The position numbers were made by a program, and so were the translations under genes. The notes beneath the pieces are model-generated. The model worked only from the letters and a program-made list of their open reading frames with translations, ran no database searches and was not told the origin of the DNA. A stretch of 64,000 nt of DNA from positions 310,001 to 374,000 of the forward strand of contig NZ_ANBA01000013.1 of assembly GCF_000341085.1 (NCBI RefSeq). Reading direction: 5' to 3'. Source of the DNA: Nocardiopsis ganjiahuensis DSM 45031. Lineage in GTDB: Bacteria > Actinomycetota > Actinomycetes > Streptosporangiales > Streptosporangiaceae. This document shows positions 32,777 to 50,853 of this stretch, one piece after another (position 1 is the stretch's first letter; each line of letters opens with the position of its first letter).

Positions 32777-33569
32777 CCTGTGTCCTGGGACGTCTGGAGG
32801 GCGCCTGGCGGCGTCCGGGAGGCGCCGGAGGGGCGCCCGCGGGAGGTCGGGGGATTCGGTCCGTCGAGAACCCCGGCGTTCCGGTCCGCTCGTGGAGCCC
32901 GAACGCCCCCGCGGGCTGGGGCCCGACGTCCCGTATGTCGTGAACGACGCCGTGTCTGAACCGTCGTGAGCTGGGTGATGTGCGAAGCTGTGCCTGTCCG
33001 GGGGGAGAAACCCCGAGCTCGCGTGTGCGAACTGTCCCTTGGACGCGATAACCTCCCGTCCCGGGAATCTTGACGGGGCTCGGGGAGAGTGTTTACCCGC
33101 CTGGGGCGGGGGAACCTTTCCGGGTGTCCGTTGGCTCACATCCCCCGTGGGGCCAGGGCAGGCGCGCTGTTACACCCTGATGGTCCAGGGCCTTCCCCCG
33201 GGGATGTCCGTGAAGACGGTTCCACCGTCCACCGGGACCCGGCCCGGAGCTGTCAGCTCCCACCGGAGTCGCTGCTGGTCGGGCGGTGGGCTTGACGGAT
33301 CGCTCTCCAGGGGTGATCCTGCCGGTGTCGTGAGTGGCGCTGTGGACCGTGAGTGGACAGCGGTGTGGTGTTCGGCTACACTGCTCTTTTGCGCTGCCCT
33401 TTGGTGATCCCTGTGTCGGAGTTCGGCTTCCGCCATCCCATTCTTCTGGAATCCGGAAGGCCCGTTCCCGCTCGATGTGACCGTCTCAACCGCGTTGCGG
33501 CGGTCCTTCTCGTGACGGATCGTCTGGCGTGCGCGCTTCAACCGCCACAAGCCTTCGGAAGGACCCCTG
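32777..33569 (+). promoter_or_regulatory. ~790-base region upstream of rpoB
   Basis: No credible gene was seen; the open frames here are Arg/Ser/Pro-rich and lack supporting starts. It contains the rpoB promoter at 33354-33382 and a ~180-base rpoB leader with a CTTTTGCGCTGCC box at 33386-33398. Bases 32800-33050 hold nothing recognisable. Confidence 0.55.
33354..33382 (+). promoter_or_regulatory. Promoter of rpoB-rpoC
   Basis: TGGACA (33354-33359) and TACACT (33377-33382) are separated by exactly 17 bases, a strong match to the housekeeping sigma consensus. Transcription would start near 33389, giving a leader of about 180 bases. Confidence 0.7.
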
Positions 33570-37037
<3,468 letters not shown>

Positions 37038-37071
37038 CTTCCGCGGAATTCGAGAGCAGGGGACGAATTAA

Positions 37072-40950
<3,879 letters not shown>

Positions 40951-40978
40951 GCGCCAACCTGAACGTTGGCTGAGCTGA

Positions 40979-41026
40979 CGGCGGCGGTCAGCCACCCCCA
41001 CATCCGGGGGTGGCCCCGCCGCCGTT
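40979..41026 (+). terminator. Terminator of rpoB-rpoC
   Basis: GCCACCCCC / GGGGGTGGC forms the upper stem and GGCGGC / GCCGCC flanks it, followed by GTTTCGT. The stem is compound and strong. Confidence 0.85.
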
Positions 41027-41099
41027 TCGTCGTTGTCGGTCGACACACTGCTGTGTTGACGGGGAGAGGGCGCTACGGCGCCGGCGGGAGAGCAGGCAA

Positions 41100-43850
41100 G
41101 TGACTGATAACGGGGGCGGATCACCGGGCAACCGGGGTTCCGAGGCGGACGCGGACTCGTGGTTCAAGCCCAGCGAGAACCGCAACCGCAAACAGTCGGA
41201 GTACCAGGATCCACTGGAGAACGAGGGCGCGTCCGAGGGCGACGCCCCGGCCGGTGGCGCGGTCTTCCCCGACAGCGGAGGCTACGCGGGGCTGAGCGCG
41301 TCGCGTCCGGCCATGGTCGAGCCCTACCCGGACGCGCTGGGCGGACCGCCCGCGGCGGAGCAGCCCCAGTTCGTCCCGGGGGCCATCTCGTACCCGGGGG
41401 CCGGTACGTCGGCCTACCAGCCGGTGACGCGCATCCCCGGGGACAGTGATCCGCTGGGGACCCCGAGAGACGACAACGACCCGGGCGGCGGCACGGAGGA
41501 GTCCGTGAGCCCCGCCCCCACCGGCGGTTACCCGGGTATCGCCGCGAGCGCCCAGGTCCCGCTGCCGCCGGAGGACCCCGAGAGCCCTTCGGAACCGGCG
41601 CACGACAGCTGGGCGACCGGCACCAACGACTCGTGGGCCCCCGAGCCCGCGCGAGAGGCACCCGCGCCGGAGACGCCCGCCGAGGCCCCGGCCGACGACA
41701 CCTGGGCGGCTGACGCCCCGGCCGACGCGTGGTCGAGGCAGGAGCCCGCCGCCCCGGCGGCCGACACGTGGTCCCCAGAACCTTCCGCCCCGGCCGCTGA
41801 CGCGTGGTCTTCCGAACCGCCCGTTCCGGCGACGGACGCGTGGTCGAAGCAGCCGCCTGCTCCGGCGACCGACGCGTGGTCGAGGCAGGAGCCCGCCGCC
41901 CCGGCGGCCGACGCGTGGTCCCCAGAACCTTCCGCCCCGGCCGCTGACGCGTGGTCTCCCGAACCGCCGGCCCCGGCGACGGACGCGTGGACACCCGAAC
42001 CGCCCGCACCTGTCGCTGACGCGTGGTCGAAGCAGGAGCCCGCTCCGGCGACCGACGCGTGGACACCCCCGGCTGAGGACTCCTGGGCCCCGCAGGCGTC
42101 CCCGGAGCCCGCTGCGCCCCCCGTGGGTGAGCCGTGGGCCCCGCAGCCCGCCCAGGACGCCTGGGAGGCTCCGGCCGAAGAGCTCTGGAAGCCCGAACCG
42201 GCCCAGGAGCAGCCGAGCGAGTGGCAGGGCACCGGCGGCCTGGACAGCTGGAGCCCCGCCCCGGACACCGGGGACGAGTGGAAGGGCGCGGGTACCACCG
42301 AGCCGTGGGCCGAGCCGGCCGCCCAGCCGTGGGCCGACCACGCCCACACCCCGTCTCCCGGCAGCGACCGGTACGACGACGAGCTCTCCCCGCGGCCCGC
42401 GCCGCCGCTGGACGGGCCCGCGGCCCGGACCGCGGACCAGTACGGGGAGCGGTACGACGACGAGCTCTCCCCGTCCTTCTCGGACGCGGTACCCGCCGAC
42501 CAGGGCGGGCTCGGCAGCGGGAGCGGCAACACCTGGGCCTTCGACCGCAACGACCCGCGCCTGCCCGACGTCGTCCGCGACGCCGAGCGCCGCCGCAGGG
42601 AGTCGGCACCGGAGAAGCCCTCGTTCACCGAGTGGGGCGCTGACACCGGCTGGGACGGCGGGACCGGTGAGGAACGTCCGGCGGAGCAGGAGGGCAACCC
42701 CGACACGGGTGAGCTCTCCGCCGCCGTGCCGACCTCCAGCGACCCCCTGGCCGCCATCGCCGACATGCAGTCGCGGGCCAAGGCCAAGGAGACGTCGGAA
42801 CCGCAGGACGAGCTCGGGTCCGAGCCCGGGCAGGAATGGGACGAGCGGCCCTGGGACGCGCCCGCGCGGGCCGAGGCCGCCTGGGACCCGCAGCCCGCCG
42901 AGGAGCCGGCCCCGGCCTCCTGGGAGGGGACGCCCTCCGCGGGCGACGACTCCTGGCGGGGCGGCGAGGGCGCCACCCAGATGTTCACGGCGCCCTCCTT
43001 CGACCGGGCCCCCGGGCTCGGGGGACGGGGCTACGACGAGCTCGGTTACGACGACCGGGGCCAGGACGCCCGGGGTTACGACGAGCGGGGTTACGACGAG
43101 CGGGACCACGGCGCTCAGGGTCACGGTGAGCTCGGTTACGACGACCGGGGCCAGGGCGTCCGGGGTTACGAGGACCGGGAACACGGGGAGCTCGGTTACG
43201 AGGACCGGGACCACGGCGCCGCGGCTTACGGCGAACAGGGCCACGACGAGCTCGGTTACGGGGAACGGGGTTACGGGGAGGCCGACTACGACGAGCTCGG
43301 CGGGCCCGCGGCCGACCGCGGTCCGGTGGCCGCCGGGGTCCCGTCCGACCTGGGCTCCGGGCCCTCCTTCGACCAGGGACCCTTCGACCAGGGGGCCGAC
43401 GGCCGGGACCGCGAGGGGCAGCCGGCCGAGGACCGGGCCCCGGAGGGGGAGTCGGACTACGAGGACGGCTTCACCCCCGCGGACTACGGGATGCCGGAGC
43501 GGCCCAAGCCGTCCCGGCGCCGCAGGGACCGGATCGCCGAGGACTTCCCCGGCTTCGACGACGCCACGGAGAGCGGGGACTACCCCGGCTACGACAGCAT
43601 CGACTTCCTGGCCGACACCGAACCCGGGGCGAACGTCACCCTGTGGCTGGGTGTGGCCTCGCTTATCCCCGGTCTCGGTGTGATCACCGCGGTCCTGGCG
43701 CTGTTCGTCACCGGCCCCAAGGCGAAGAAGGCGATCCGTGAGTCGCGCGGGGCCCTCGACGGCCTGGGCCGGATCACCGCCGGCACCGTCTTCGCGGTCA
43801 TCGGCATCGTGGTGACGGTGATCTCCCTCGCGATCTGGTTGGTGCTGTAG
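41100..43850 (+). CDS. Large repetitive protein with C-terminal DUF4190-like membrane domain
   Basis: The 916-residue protein has no signal peptide. Residues about 180-410 are a Pro/Ala/Trp-rich low-complexity region with repeated DAWSPEP, DAWSKQ and ADAWTPE units. Residues about 640-730 are a second repeat array of RGYDERGYDE and LGYDDRGQ type. Residues 845-916 form two hydrophobic helices (VTLWLGVASLIPGLGVITAV and ITAGTVFAVIGIVVTVIS), resembling DUF4190. The long N-terminal part would face the cytoplasm as a disordered region. I chose the GTG at 41100 with GGGAG upstream. The function is unknown; similar Trp-repeat proteins of high-GC actinobacteria are poorly studied. Confidence 0.8.
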   Translation: MTDNGGGSPGNRGSEADADSWFKPSENRNRKQSEYQDPLENEGASEGDAPAGGAVFPDSGGYAGLSASRPAMVEPYPDALGGPPAAEQPQFVPGAISYPGAGTSAYQPVTRIPGDSDPLGTPRDDNDPGGGTEESVSPAPTGGYPGIAASAQVPLPPEDPESPSEPAHDSWATGTNDSWAPEPAREAPAPETPAEAPADDTWAADAPADAWSRQEPAAPAADTWSPEPSAPAADAWSSEPPVPATDAWSKQPPAPATDAWSRQEPAAPAADAWSPEPSAPAADAWSPEPPAPATDAWTPEPPAPVADAWSKQEPAPATDAWTPPAEDSWAPQASPEPAAPPVGEPWAPQPAQDAWEAPAEELWKPEPAQEQPSEWQGTGGLDSWSPAPDTGDEWKGAGTTEPWAEPAAQPWADHAHTPSPGSDRYDDELSPRPAPPLDGPAARTADQYGERYDDELSPSFSDAVPADQGGLGSGSGNTWAFDRNDPRLPDVVRDAERRRRESAPEKPSFTEWGADTGWDGGTGEERPAEQEGNPDTGELSAAVPTSSDPLAAIADMQSRAKAKETSEPQDELGSEPGQEWDERPWDAPARAEAAWDPQPAEEPAPASWEGTPSAGDDSWRGGEGATQMFTAPSFDRAPGLGGRGYDELGYDDRGQDARGYDERGYDERDHGAQGHGELGYDDRGQGVRGYEDREHGELGYEDRDHGAAAYGEQGHDELGYGERGYGEADYDELGGPAADRGPVAAGVPSDLGSGPSFDQGPFDQGADGRDREGQPAEDRAPEGESDYEDGFTPADYGMPERPKPSRRRRDRIAEDFPGFDDATESGDYPGYDSIDFLADTEPGANVTLWLGVASLIPGLGVITAVLALFVTGPKAKKAIRESRGALDGLGRITAGTVFAVIGIVVTVISLAIWLVL

Positions 43851-43855
43851 CTTCT

Positions 43856-43896
43856 CGGCCGCTCCCGGGGCACAATGGGACCCCTGGGAGCGGCCG
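43856..43896 (+). terminator. Terminator of the repetitive protein gene
   Basis: CGGCCGCTCCC and GGGAGCGGCCG form an 11-bp perfect stem, with CCC-GGG inner pairing, followed by TTCACTCTTT. Confidence 0.8.
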
Positions 43897-44321
43897 TTCA
43901 CTCTTTGCGGCCCTCCGCCCGCCTTCCGGCGGGAACATGGGGCGAAACGAGTCCGGAAGCGCGTAGACTGTTGGTGACCCACGGCTACGCGAGAACCGGT
44001 TCCGCTTGTCTCGCCATGTCGCACACCGTTTTGACCGCATGTTCGGTTAGCGGTAGCCTGTGTGATTGTGCCCGTGAGTCGACGGGTCACACGTGTGTGT
44101 GCGGCGCCCCAGTCCTCCACAGGACGGACGCAAGGCGCGCAGCGCATGTGAACCCCCTCCTGTGAATCGGCCTTTCGGCCGGGTGTGCACCCGTTCGCCA
44201 TGCGTGGCAACGAGGGCGACACGCCCGACCTCGGGGGTCGGGGAGGTTCGGGAAATTCAGCAGGTCAATAGCGATATCGGCTACGAGAACCGGCGTAGGT
44301 CACGAGGAAGACGGAGACGCG
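43897..44321 (+). promoter_or_regulatory. Promoter and ~260-base leader of the str operon
   Basis: TTGACC (44031-44036) and TAGCCT (44054-44059) are exactly 17 bases apart, a strong promoter for rpsL-rpsG-fusA-tuf. A second TAGACT box at 43964-43969 lacks a good -35. The leader (about 44066-44321) has no clear gene. GGAAGACGGAG is the ribosome-binding region for rpsL. Confidence 0.65.
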
Positions 44322-44693
44322 GTGCCCACCATCCAGCAGCTGGTCCGCAAGGGCCGACAGGACAAGGTCGCAAAGAACAAGACCCCGGCGCTGAAGGGGA
44401 GTCCGCAGCGTCGTGGTGTGTGCACGCGTGTCTACACCACTACGCCGAAGAAGCCGAACTCCGCTCTGCGTAAGGTCGCTCGCGTCAAGCTGAGCAGCGG
44501 CATCGAGGTCACGGCCTACATCCCCGGCATTGGTCACAACCTCCAGGAGCACAGCATCGTGCTGGTTCGTGGCGGTCGTGTGAAGGACCTGCCGGGCGTT
44601 CGCTACCGAATTGTCCGCGGTTCGCTCGACACCCAGGGTGTCCGAGGCCGCAAGCAGGCCCGTAGCCACTACGGCGCCAAGAAGGAGAAGTAA
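44322..44693 (+). CDS. rpsL: 30S ribosomal protein S12
   Basis: The 123-residue protein controls decoding accuracy. It starts with GTG ([20 protein letters not shown]). [19 protein letters not shown] and [17 protein letters not shown] keep the two lysines (Lys43 and Lys88 in E. coli numbering) that are changed in streptomycin-resistant mutants, so the allele looks wild type. It is the first gene of the str operon and is two bases from rpsG. Confidence 0.97.
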   Translation: MPTIQQLVRKGRQDKVAKNKTPALKGSPQRRGVCTRVYTTTPKKPNSALRKVARVKLSSGIEVTAYIPGIGHNLQEHSIVLVRGGRVKDLPGVRYRIVRGSLDTQGVRGRKQARSHYGAKKEK

Positions 44694-44695
44694 GC

Positions 44696-45166
44696 ATGCC
44701 GCGCAAGGGCCCGGCGCCGAAGCGCCAGCTCATCACCGACCCGGTCTACGGCTCGCCGCTCGTCACCGCACTGATCAACAAGGTGCTCCTCGACGGCAAG
44801 CGCTCCATCGCTCAGGCGGTCGTGTACGACGCCCTCGAGGGTGCTCGTGAGAAGTCCGGTCAGGACCCGCTCGTCGTCCTCAAGCGAGCCCTGGACAACG
44901 TCAAGCCCGCGCTGGAGGTCCGCAGCCGCCGCGTTGGTGGCGCGACCTACCAGGTGCCGGTCGAGGTCCGCGCCTCCCGGTCCACCACGCTGGCCCTGCG
45001 CTGGCTGGTCTCCTACTCGCGTCAGCGTCGTGAGAAGACCATGACCGAGCGTCTGATGAACGAGCTGGTTGACGCCAGCAACGGTCTGGGCGCGGCTGTC
45101 AAGAAGCGTGAGGACACGCACAAGATGGCCGAGTCGAACAAGGCCTTCGCCCACTACCGCTGGTAA
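44696..45166 (+). CDS. rpsG: 30S ribosomal protein S7
   Basis: The 156-residue protein nucleates the 30S head by binding the 3' domain of 16S rRNA and is the autoregulator of the str operon in E. coli. It begins [20 protein letters not shown] and has [20 protein letters not shown] with the RNA-binding beta hairpin. It lies two bases from rpsL. Length and motifs are standard. Confidence 0.97.
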   Translation: MPRKGPAPKRQLITDPVYGSPLVTALINKVLLDGKRSIAQAVVYDALEGAREKSGQDPLVVLKRALDNVKPALEVRSRRVGGATYQVPVEVRASRSTTLALRWLVSYSRQRREKTMTERLMNELVDASNGLGAAVKKREDTHKMAESNKAFAHYRW

Positions 45167-45211
45167 CCCCGCGGCGAATCGATTCCTTGAGACCTAGGGA
45201 AGACGAGCCTC

Positions 45212-47323
45212 ATGGCTAAGACTTTGCTTGACCTGGCCAAGGTCCGCAACATCGGCATCATGGCCCACATCGACGCGGGCAAGACGACGACGACTGAGCG
45301 GATCCTCTACTACACCGGTGTGACCCACAAGGTGGGCGAGGTCCACGATGGCGCCGCCACGATGGACTGGATGAAGGAGGAGCAGGAGCGGGGTATCACC
45401 ATTACCTCGGCTGCTACCACCACCCACTGGGACGACCACACCATCAACATCATCGACACGCCTGGCCACGTCGACTTCACGGTCGAGGTCGAGCGGTCGC
45501 TGCGTGTGCTCGACGGTGCCGTCGCGGTGTTCGACGCCAAGGAAGGCGTCGAGCCCCAGTCGGAGCAGGTCTGGCGTCAGGCCGACCGTTACAAGGTCCC
45601 GCGGATCTGCTTCGTCAACAAGATGGACAAGATCGGCGCCGAGTTCCAGCGCTGTGTCGACATGTTCCGTGAGCGCCTCGGCGCGAACGCCATGCCGATC
45701 CAGCTCAACATCGGTGCTGAGAGCGACTTCAAGGGCGTCATCGACCTCGTGAAGATGAAGGCCTACGTCTGGAACGACGAGGCCGCGCTCGGCGAGATGT
45801 ACGACACCGTCGACATCCCCGAGACTCACACCGAGGCCGCCCGCGAGGCCCGCGACCAGTTCATCGAGACGCTGGCCGAGGCCGACGACGAGATCATGGA
45901 GCTGTACCTCGAGGGCCAGGAGCCCACCGAGGAGCAGCTGGTTCCCGCGATCCGTCGCGCCACCATCGCCGGCACCGCGATCCCGATCGTCTGCGGCACC
46001 GCGTTCAAGAACAAGGGCGTCCAGCCCCTGCTCGACGCGGTCACCGCATACCTTCCCTCGCCCCTGGACGTGGACGCCATCGAGGGCCACGACCCCAAGG
46101 ACGAGACCGAGGAGACGAAGCTCGAGCGCAAGCCGAGCGTCGACGAGCCGATGTCCGCGCTGGTCTTCAAGATCATGAGCGACCCGCACCTGGGCCGTCT
46201 CACCTACCTGCGCATCTACTCGGGTGTCCTCAACACCGGTACCCAGGTTCTGAACAGCCTGAAGGGCCGGAAGGAGCGCATCGGCAAGATCTACCGCATG
46301 CACTCCAACAAGCGTGAGGAGATCTCCGAGGCGGGCGCGGGCGACATCGTCGCGGTCATGGGTCTGAAGGACACCACGACGGGCGAGACGCTCTGCGACC
46401 AGTCGGCTCCGATCGTCCTGGAGTCCATGACGTTCCCGGCTCCGGTCATCGAGGTGGCCATCGAGCCGAAGACCAAGAGCGACCAGGAGAAGCTGGGCAT
46501 CGCGATCCAGCGTCTGGCGGACGAGGACCCCTCCTTCCAGGTGGCCTCGGACGAGCAGACCGGCCAGACCGTGATCTCCGGCATGGGTGAGCTGCACCTC
46601 GAGGTGCTGGTCAACCGCATGCGCGACGAGTTCAAGGTCGAGGCGAACATCGGTAAGCCCCAGGTGGCCTACCGAGAGACCATTCGCAAGAAGGTCGAAG
46701 GCCACGTCTACACCCACAAGAAGCAGACCGGTGGGTCGGGCCAGTTCGCCAAGGTCAAGATCGACCTCGAGCCGCTCGTGGCCGAAGAGGGCGACGCGTC
46801 CGGGTACGAGTTCGTCAACTCCGTCACCGGTGGCCGCATCCCGCGGGAGTACATCCCCTCGGTCGATGCCGGCTGCCAGGAGGCCGCTGAGCTGGGTGTG
46901 CTCGCGCACTACCCGCTCGTCGGCATCAAGGTGACGCTGCAGGACGGTCAGTACCACGACGTCGACTCCTCCGAGATGGCGTTCAAGACCGCTGGTTCGA
47001 TGGCCTTCAAGGAGGCCGTCAAGCTCGCGAAGCCGACGCTGCTCGAGCCGGTCATGGCCGTCGAGGTCACCACTCCTGAGGAGTACATGGGTGACGTCAT
47101 CGGTGACCTGAACTCCCGCCGTGGACAGATTCAGTCCATGGACGAGCGTTCCGGTGTCCGGATCGTCAAGGCCCAGGTGCCCCTTTCGGAAATGTTCGGC
47201 TACGTGGGTGACCTGCGCAGCCGTACGCAGGGTCGAGCCAACTACTCGATGGTGTTCGACTCCTACGCGGAGGTTCCGTCCGCTGTCGCCCAAGAAATTG
47301 TGGCGAAGGTTCGCGGCGAATAG
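45212..47323 (+). CDS. fusA: Elongation factor G
   Basis: The 703-residue GTPase drives translocation. G1 is [19 protein letters not shown]3 is [13 protein letters not shown] and G4 is NKMDKIG, followed by domains II-V. The domain V segment ending [11 protein letters not shown] is standard. It starts with ATG after AGGGAAGACGAG. It is 45 bases from rpsG and 83 from tuf. Fusidic-acid contact residues were not examined individually. Confidence 0.97.
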   Translation: MAKTLLDLAKVRNIGIMAHIDAGKTTTTERILYYTGVTHKVGEVHDGAATMDWMKEEQERGITITSAATTTHWDDHTINIIDTPGHVDFTVEVERSLRVLDGAVAVFDAKEGVEPQSEQVWRQADRYKVPRICFVNKMDKIGAEFQRCVDMFRERLGANAMPIQLNIGAESDFKGVIDLVKMKAYVWNDEAALGEMYDTVDIPETHTEAAREARDQFIETLAEADDEIMELYLEGQEPTEEQLVPAIRRATIAGTAIPIVCGTAFKNKGVQPLLDAVTAYLPSPLDVDAIEGHDPKDETEETKLERKPSVDEPMSALVFKIMSDPHLGRLTYLRIYSGVLNTGTQVLNSLKGRKERIGKIYRMHSNKREEISEAGAGDIVAVMGLKDTTTGETLCDQSAPIVLESMTFPAPVIEVAIEPKTKSDQEKLGIAIQRLADEDPSFQVASDEQTGQTVISGMGELHLEVLVNRMRDEFKVEANIGKPQVAYRETIRKKVEGHVYTHKKQTGGSGQFAKVKIDLEPLVAEEGDASGYEFVNSVTGGRIPREYIPSVDAGCQEAAELGVLAHYPLVGIKVTLQDGQYHDVDSSEMAFKTAGSMAFKEAVKLAKPTLLEPVMAVEVTTPEEYMGDVIGDLNSRRGQIQSMDERSGVRIVKAQVPLSEMFGYVGDLRSRTQGRANYSMVFDSYAEVPSAVAQEIVAKVRGE

Positions 47324-47406
47324 TCGCGAACACGAAACCCGACTGTTCCCCGTGCCCGCGGGGTTGGACCACAGTCAGATAGATCTGTACGTCTAGGAGA
47401 TTTCCA

Positions 47407-48600
47407 GTGGCGAAGGAAAAGTTCGAGCGGACTAAGCCGCACGTCAACATCGGCACCATCGGTCACATTGACCACGGCAAGACCACGCTGACCGCGGCCA
47501 TCACCAAGGTGCTGCACGACGCGTACCCGGAGCTGAACCCGTTCACCCCGTTCGAGGACATCGACAACGCTCCTGAGGAGCGCGAGCGCGGTATCACCAT
47601 CTCCGTCGCTCACGTCGAGTACCAGACCGAGGCGCGTCACTACGCTCACGTCGACTGCCCCGGTCACGCTGACTACGTGAAGAACATGATCACGGGTGCC
47701 GCGCAGATGGACGGCGCGATCCTGGTCGTGGCCGCCACCGACGGCCCGATGCCGCAGACCAAGGAGCACGTGCTCCTGGCCCGCCAGGTCGGCGTCCCCG
47801 CCATCGTCGTCGCCCTGAACAAGGCCGACATGGTGGACGACGAGGAGATCTTCGAGCTCGTCGAGCTCGAGGTGCGTGAGCTCCTCAGCGAGTACGAGTT
47901 CCCCGGCGACGACGTTCCCGTCACCAAGGTCTCGGCGCTCAAGGCGCTCGAGGGCGACGCCGAGTGGGGCAAGTCCGTCCTGGAGCTCATGGGCACGGTC
48001 GACAGCTTCATTCCGGAGCCCGAGCGTGACACCGAGAAGCCCTTCCTCATGCCGATCGAGGACGTCTTCTCGATCACCGGTCGCGGCACCGTCGTCACCG
48101 GTCGTATCGAGCGCGGCATCGTCAACGTCAACGAGACCGTTGACATTGTCGGCATCAAGGAAGACAAGCAGACCACCACCGTCACCGGTGTTGAGATGTT
48201 CCGCAAGCTGCTCGACCAGGGCCAGGCCGGCGACAACGTCGGTCTGCTCCTGCGCGGCATCAAGCGCGAGGACGTCGAGCGCGGCCAGGTCGTGATCAAG
48301 CCCGGCACGACCACCCCGCACACCGAGTTCGAGGGCCAGGTTGTCATCCTGTCCAAGGACGAGGGTGGCCGCCACACGCCGTTCTTCAACAACTACCGCC
48401 CGCAGTTCTACTTCCGCACCACTGACGTCACCGGCGTCGTGACGCTGCCGGAGGGCACTGAGATGGTCATGCCCGGTGACAGCACCGAGATGTCCGTCCA
48501 GCTGATCCAGCCGGTCGCGATGGAAGAGGGCCTCAAGTTCGCCATCCGTGAGGGTGGCCGGACCGTGGGCGCGGGTCGCGTCATCAAGATCCTCAAGTAG
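47407..48600 (+). CDS. tuf: Elongation factor Tu
   Basis: The 397-residue GTPase delivers aminoacyl-tRNA. G1 is [11 protein letters not shown]3 is [13 protein letters not shown] and G4 is [10 protein letters not shown]. Domain II has [13 protein letters not shown] and domain [22 protein letters not shown]. It starts with GTG after AGGAGA. It ends the str operon before two strong hairpins. Only one tuf gene is seen in this window. Confidence 0.98.
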   Translation: MAKEKFERTKPHVNIGTIGHIDHGKTTLTAAITKVLHDAYPELNPFTPFEDIDNAPEERERGITISVAHVEYQTEARHYAHVDCPGHADYVKNMITGAAQMDGAILVVAATDGPMPQTKEHVLLARQVGVPAIVVALNKADMVDDEEIFELVELEVRELLSEYEFPGDDVPVTKVSALKALEGDAEWGKSVLELMGTVDSFIPEPERDTEKPFLMPIEDVFSITGRGTVVTGRIERGIVNVNETVDIVGIKEDKQTTTVTGVEMFRKLLDQGQAGDNVGLLLRGIKREDVERGQVVIKPGTTTPHTEFEGQVVILSKDEGGRHTPFFNNYRPQFYFRTTDVTGVVTLPEGTEMVMPGDSTEMSVQLIQPVAMEEGLKFAIREGGRTVGAGRVIKILK

Positions 48601-48608
48601 CACACACA

Positions 48609-48679
48609 CGTTGGGGTGGCCCCTCTCGGAGCCGCCCCAACGTGGTGGGTGGGCCGCTTCACCGCGGCCCACCCACCAC
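48609..48679 (+). terminator. Double terminator of the str operon
   Basis: The first hairpin pairs CGTTGGGG(TGGC) with (GCCG)CCCCAACG (48609-48642). The second is a perfect 16-bp stem, GTGGTGGGTGGGCCGC / GCGGCCCACCCACCAC, with a 6-base loop (48642-48679). The two share one base and are mutually adjacent. The remainder to 48860 is leader of the S10 operon, without a clear promoter pair. Confidence 0.85.
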
Positions 48680-48860
48680 ACACACAAGACGTCATCGGGC
48701 TCTGTGACGGTGACGCACCGCAGGGGCAAGCCCTGTTGCGGTTTCTCAAGGGAATAGGGGCTCACGGCCAACACGCCGGCGGATTCGCCGACGGGCCTGG
48801 GCGTCTGTGACCGGGACAGCTCACCGTTACGGACACTGAAGCGAAGGACGAACAGGCCAC

Positions 48861-49169
48861 ATGGCGGGACAGAAGATCCGCATTCGGCTAAAGGCCTATG
48901 ACCACGAGGTCATCGACAGCTCGGCGCGCAAGATCGTTGAGACTGTGACGCGAACTGGCGCACAGGTCGCGGGCCCGGTGCCGCTGCCGACGGAAAAGAA
49001 CGTTTACTGCGTTATCCGATCGCCGCACAAGTACAAGGACTCGCGCGAGCACTTCGAGATGCGCACCCACAAGCGGCTGATCGACATCATCGACCCCACG
49101 CCGAAGACGGTCGACTCGCTCATGCGACTCGACCTCCCGGCTGGCGTTGACATCGAGATCAAGCTTTAA
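48861..49169 (+). CDS. rpsJ: 30S ribosomal protein S10
   Basis: This 102-residue protein starts [21 protein letters not shown] and also acts in antitermination with NusB and NusG. It is the first gene of the S10 operon and has GTGxxVxGPxPLPT-type sequence ([20 protein letters not shown]). It is spaced 12 bases from rplC. Confidence 0.97.
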   Translation: MAGQKIRIRLKAYDHEVIDSSARKIVETVTRTGAQVAGPVPLPTEKNVYCVIRSPHKYKDSREHFEMRTHKRLIDIIDPTPKTVDSLMRLDLPAGVDIEIKL

Positions 49170-49181
49170 GGACGCACAGAC

Positions 49182-49832
49182 ATGGCCACCAAGCAGATCA
49201 AGGGAGTTCTGGGCGAAAAGCTCGGCATGACCCAGGTCTTCGACGACGCGGGCAAGATGGTGCCCGTGACCGTCCTGAAGGCCGGTCCGTGCGTCGTGAG
49301 CCGCATCCGGACTCCGGACACCGATGGCTACTCCGCCATCCAGCTCGGCTACGGGCAGATCAACCCGCGCAAGGTCAACAAGCCCCTGGGCGACTACCTT
49401 CGCGCGCACGACCTGACCCCGCGCCGGCACTACGTCGAGGTGCGCACCACCGACGCCTCCGAGTACACGCTCGGCCAGGAGGTCGACGCCGCCTCGTTCG
49501 AGACCGGCCAGAAGGTCGACGTCACGGGCAAGAGCAAGGGCAAGGGTTTCGCCGGTGTGATGAAGCGCCACGGTTTCCGTGGTCTCTCCGCCTCGCACGG
49601 CACCCAGCGTAAGCACCGCTCGCCCGGTTCCATCGGCGGCTGCGCCACACCCGGCCGCGTTTTCAAGGGCATGAGGATGGCCGGGCGCATGGGCAACGTG
49701 CGCAAGACCGTCCAGAACCTGACCGTTCACTCTGTGGACGCGGAGAAGGGCCTCATCCTGGTCAAGGGTGCTGTCCCCGGTCCCAACGGCGGTCTGGTGC
49801 TCGTCCGCACCGCTGTGAAGGGGGACAAGTAA
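49182..49832 (+). CDS. rplC: 50S ribosomal protein L3
   Basis: The 216-residue protein starts [20 protein letters not shown]. It reaches the peptidyl transferase centre with its long loop ([20 protein letters not shown]), whose HGS-type region contacts 23S rRNA. It is three bases from rplD. The gene order rpsJ-rplC-rplD-rplW-rplB-rpsS-rplV-rpsC-rplP-rpmC-rpsQ is the universal S10 order. Confidence 0.97.
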   Translation: MATKQIKGVLGEKLGMTQVFDDAGKMVPVTVLKAGPCVVSRIRTPDTDGYSAIQLGYGQINPRKVNKPLGDYLRAHDLTPRRHYVEVRTTDASEYTLGQEVDAASFETGQKVDVTGKSKGKGFAGVMKRHGFRGLSASHGTQRKHRSPGSIGGCATPGRVFKGMRMAGRMGNVRKTVQNLTVHSVDAEKGLILVKGAVPGPNGGLVLVRTAVKGDK

Positions 49833-49835
49833 GCC

Positions 49836-50507
49836 ATGGCCCAGATCGAGGTCAAGAACCCCGAGGGCGGTAACAAGGGCAGCGTCGAGCTTCCCGAGTC
49901 CGTCTTCGCCCAGCAGGTCAGCATCCCGCTGATCCACCAGGTCGTGAACGGCCAGCTGGCCGCCGGCCGGCAGGGCACGCACGCCACCAAGACCCGCGGC
50001 GAGGTTCGCGGCGGTGGCAAGAAGCCCTACCGCCAGAAGGGAACCGGTCGCGCCCGTCAGGGCTCGATCCGCGCCCCGCAGTACACCGGTGGTGGCACCG
50101 TTCACGGTCCCCAGCCGCGTGACTACAGCCAGCGGACCCCGAAGAAGATGAAGGCCGCCGCCCTGCGTGGCGCCCTCTCGGACCGGGCCAACCACGGCCG
50201 CATCCACGTCATCACCGATTTCATCGCTGAGGACGCGGACAGCAAGTACACGCAGACCGCTCTGAAGTCGCTGCGTCAGGTCACCGAGTCCGACAAGGTT
50301 CTCGTCGTCCTGGCCCGCGAGGACGAGCACAACCGGCGCGCCCTGCGCAACCTCGAAGAGGTGCACATCCTCGACGCGGACCAGGTGAACACCTACGACG
50401 TCCTCTACTCGGACGACGTGGTCTTCACCGAGGCGGGCTACGCCGAGTTCCTGGCCCACGCGGCCGGTACCTCGAAGGCCGCTGAGTCCGAGGAGGACGA
50501 CCAGTGA
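49836..50507 (+). CDS. rplD: 50S ribosomal protein L4
   Basis: The 223-residue protein starts [20 protein letters not shown]. The tunnel loop [20 protein letters not shown] is visible near residues 50-75, and is the part involved in macrolide resistance when altered. The C-terminus is acidic. In E. coli L4 represses the S10 operon. Its stop overlaps the rplW start by four bases (GTGA). Confidence 0.97.
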   Translation: MAQIEVKNPEGGNKGSVELPESVFAQQVSIPLIHQVVNGQLAAGRQGTHATKTRGEVRGGGKKPYRQKGTGRARQGSIRAPQYTGGGTVHGPQPRDYSQRTPKKMKAAALRGALSDRANHGRIHVITDFIAEDADSKYTQTALKSLRQVTESDKVLVVLAREDEHNRRALRNLEEVHILDADQVNTYDVLYSDDVVFTEAGYAEFLAHAAGTSKAAESEEDDQ

Positions 50508-50794
50508 GGATCGCCGACCACCGGGACATCATCGTCGAGCCGGTGATCTCCGAGAAGAGCTACGGGCTCATGGACGAGAACAAGTACACGTTCATCGTTC
50601 GCCCCGACGCCAACAAGACCCAGATCAAGATCGCGATCGAGAAGATCTTCGAGGTGAAGGTCACGAGCGTGAACACGATCAACCGGAAGGGTAAGCGCAA
50701 GCGGACCCGTTTCGGTTTCGGGAAGCGTCCCGACACCAAGCGCGCGATCGTCAGCGTGGCCGACGGCCAGCGGATCGACATCTTCGGTGTCTGA
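50504..50794 (+). CDS. rplW: 50S ribosomal protein L23
   Basis: The 96-residue protein sits at the tunnel exit and docks trigger factor and SRP. It starts with GTG inside the end of rplD and reads [20 protein letters not shown], with [20 protein letters not shown] following. The basic loop [20 protein letters not shown] is present. Spacing to rplB is 59 bases. Confidence 0.96.
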   Translation: MRIADHRDIIVEPVISEKSYGLMDENKYTFIVRPDANKTQIKIAIEKIFEVKVTSVNTINRKGKRKRTRFGFGKRPDTKRAIVSVADGQRIDIFGV

Positions 50795-50853
50795 CCTCTC
50801 CTAGGGTCTGACCGCTACATGTCAAGCAACACGTAAAGGAATGCGCGAAGAAG

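Noticed and set aside
32717..33139. 140-codon minus-strand frame upstream of rpoB
   Set aside because: Arg/Pro/Ser-rich with no ribosome-binding site, and it overlaps a terminator. It is treated as non-coding.
44322..44693. Streptomycin-resistance allele of rpsL
   Set aside because: The lysines in [11 protein letters not shown] and GGRVKDLPG are wild type, so no resistance change is visible.
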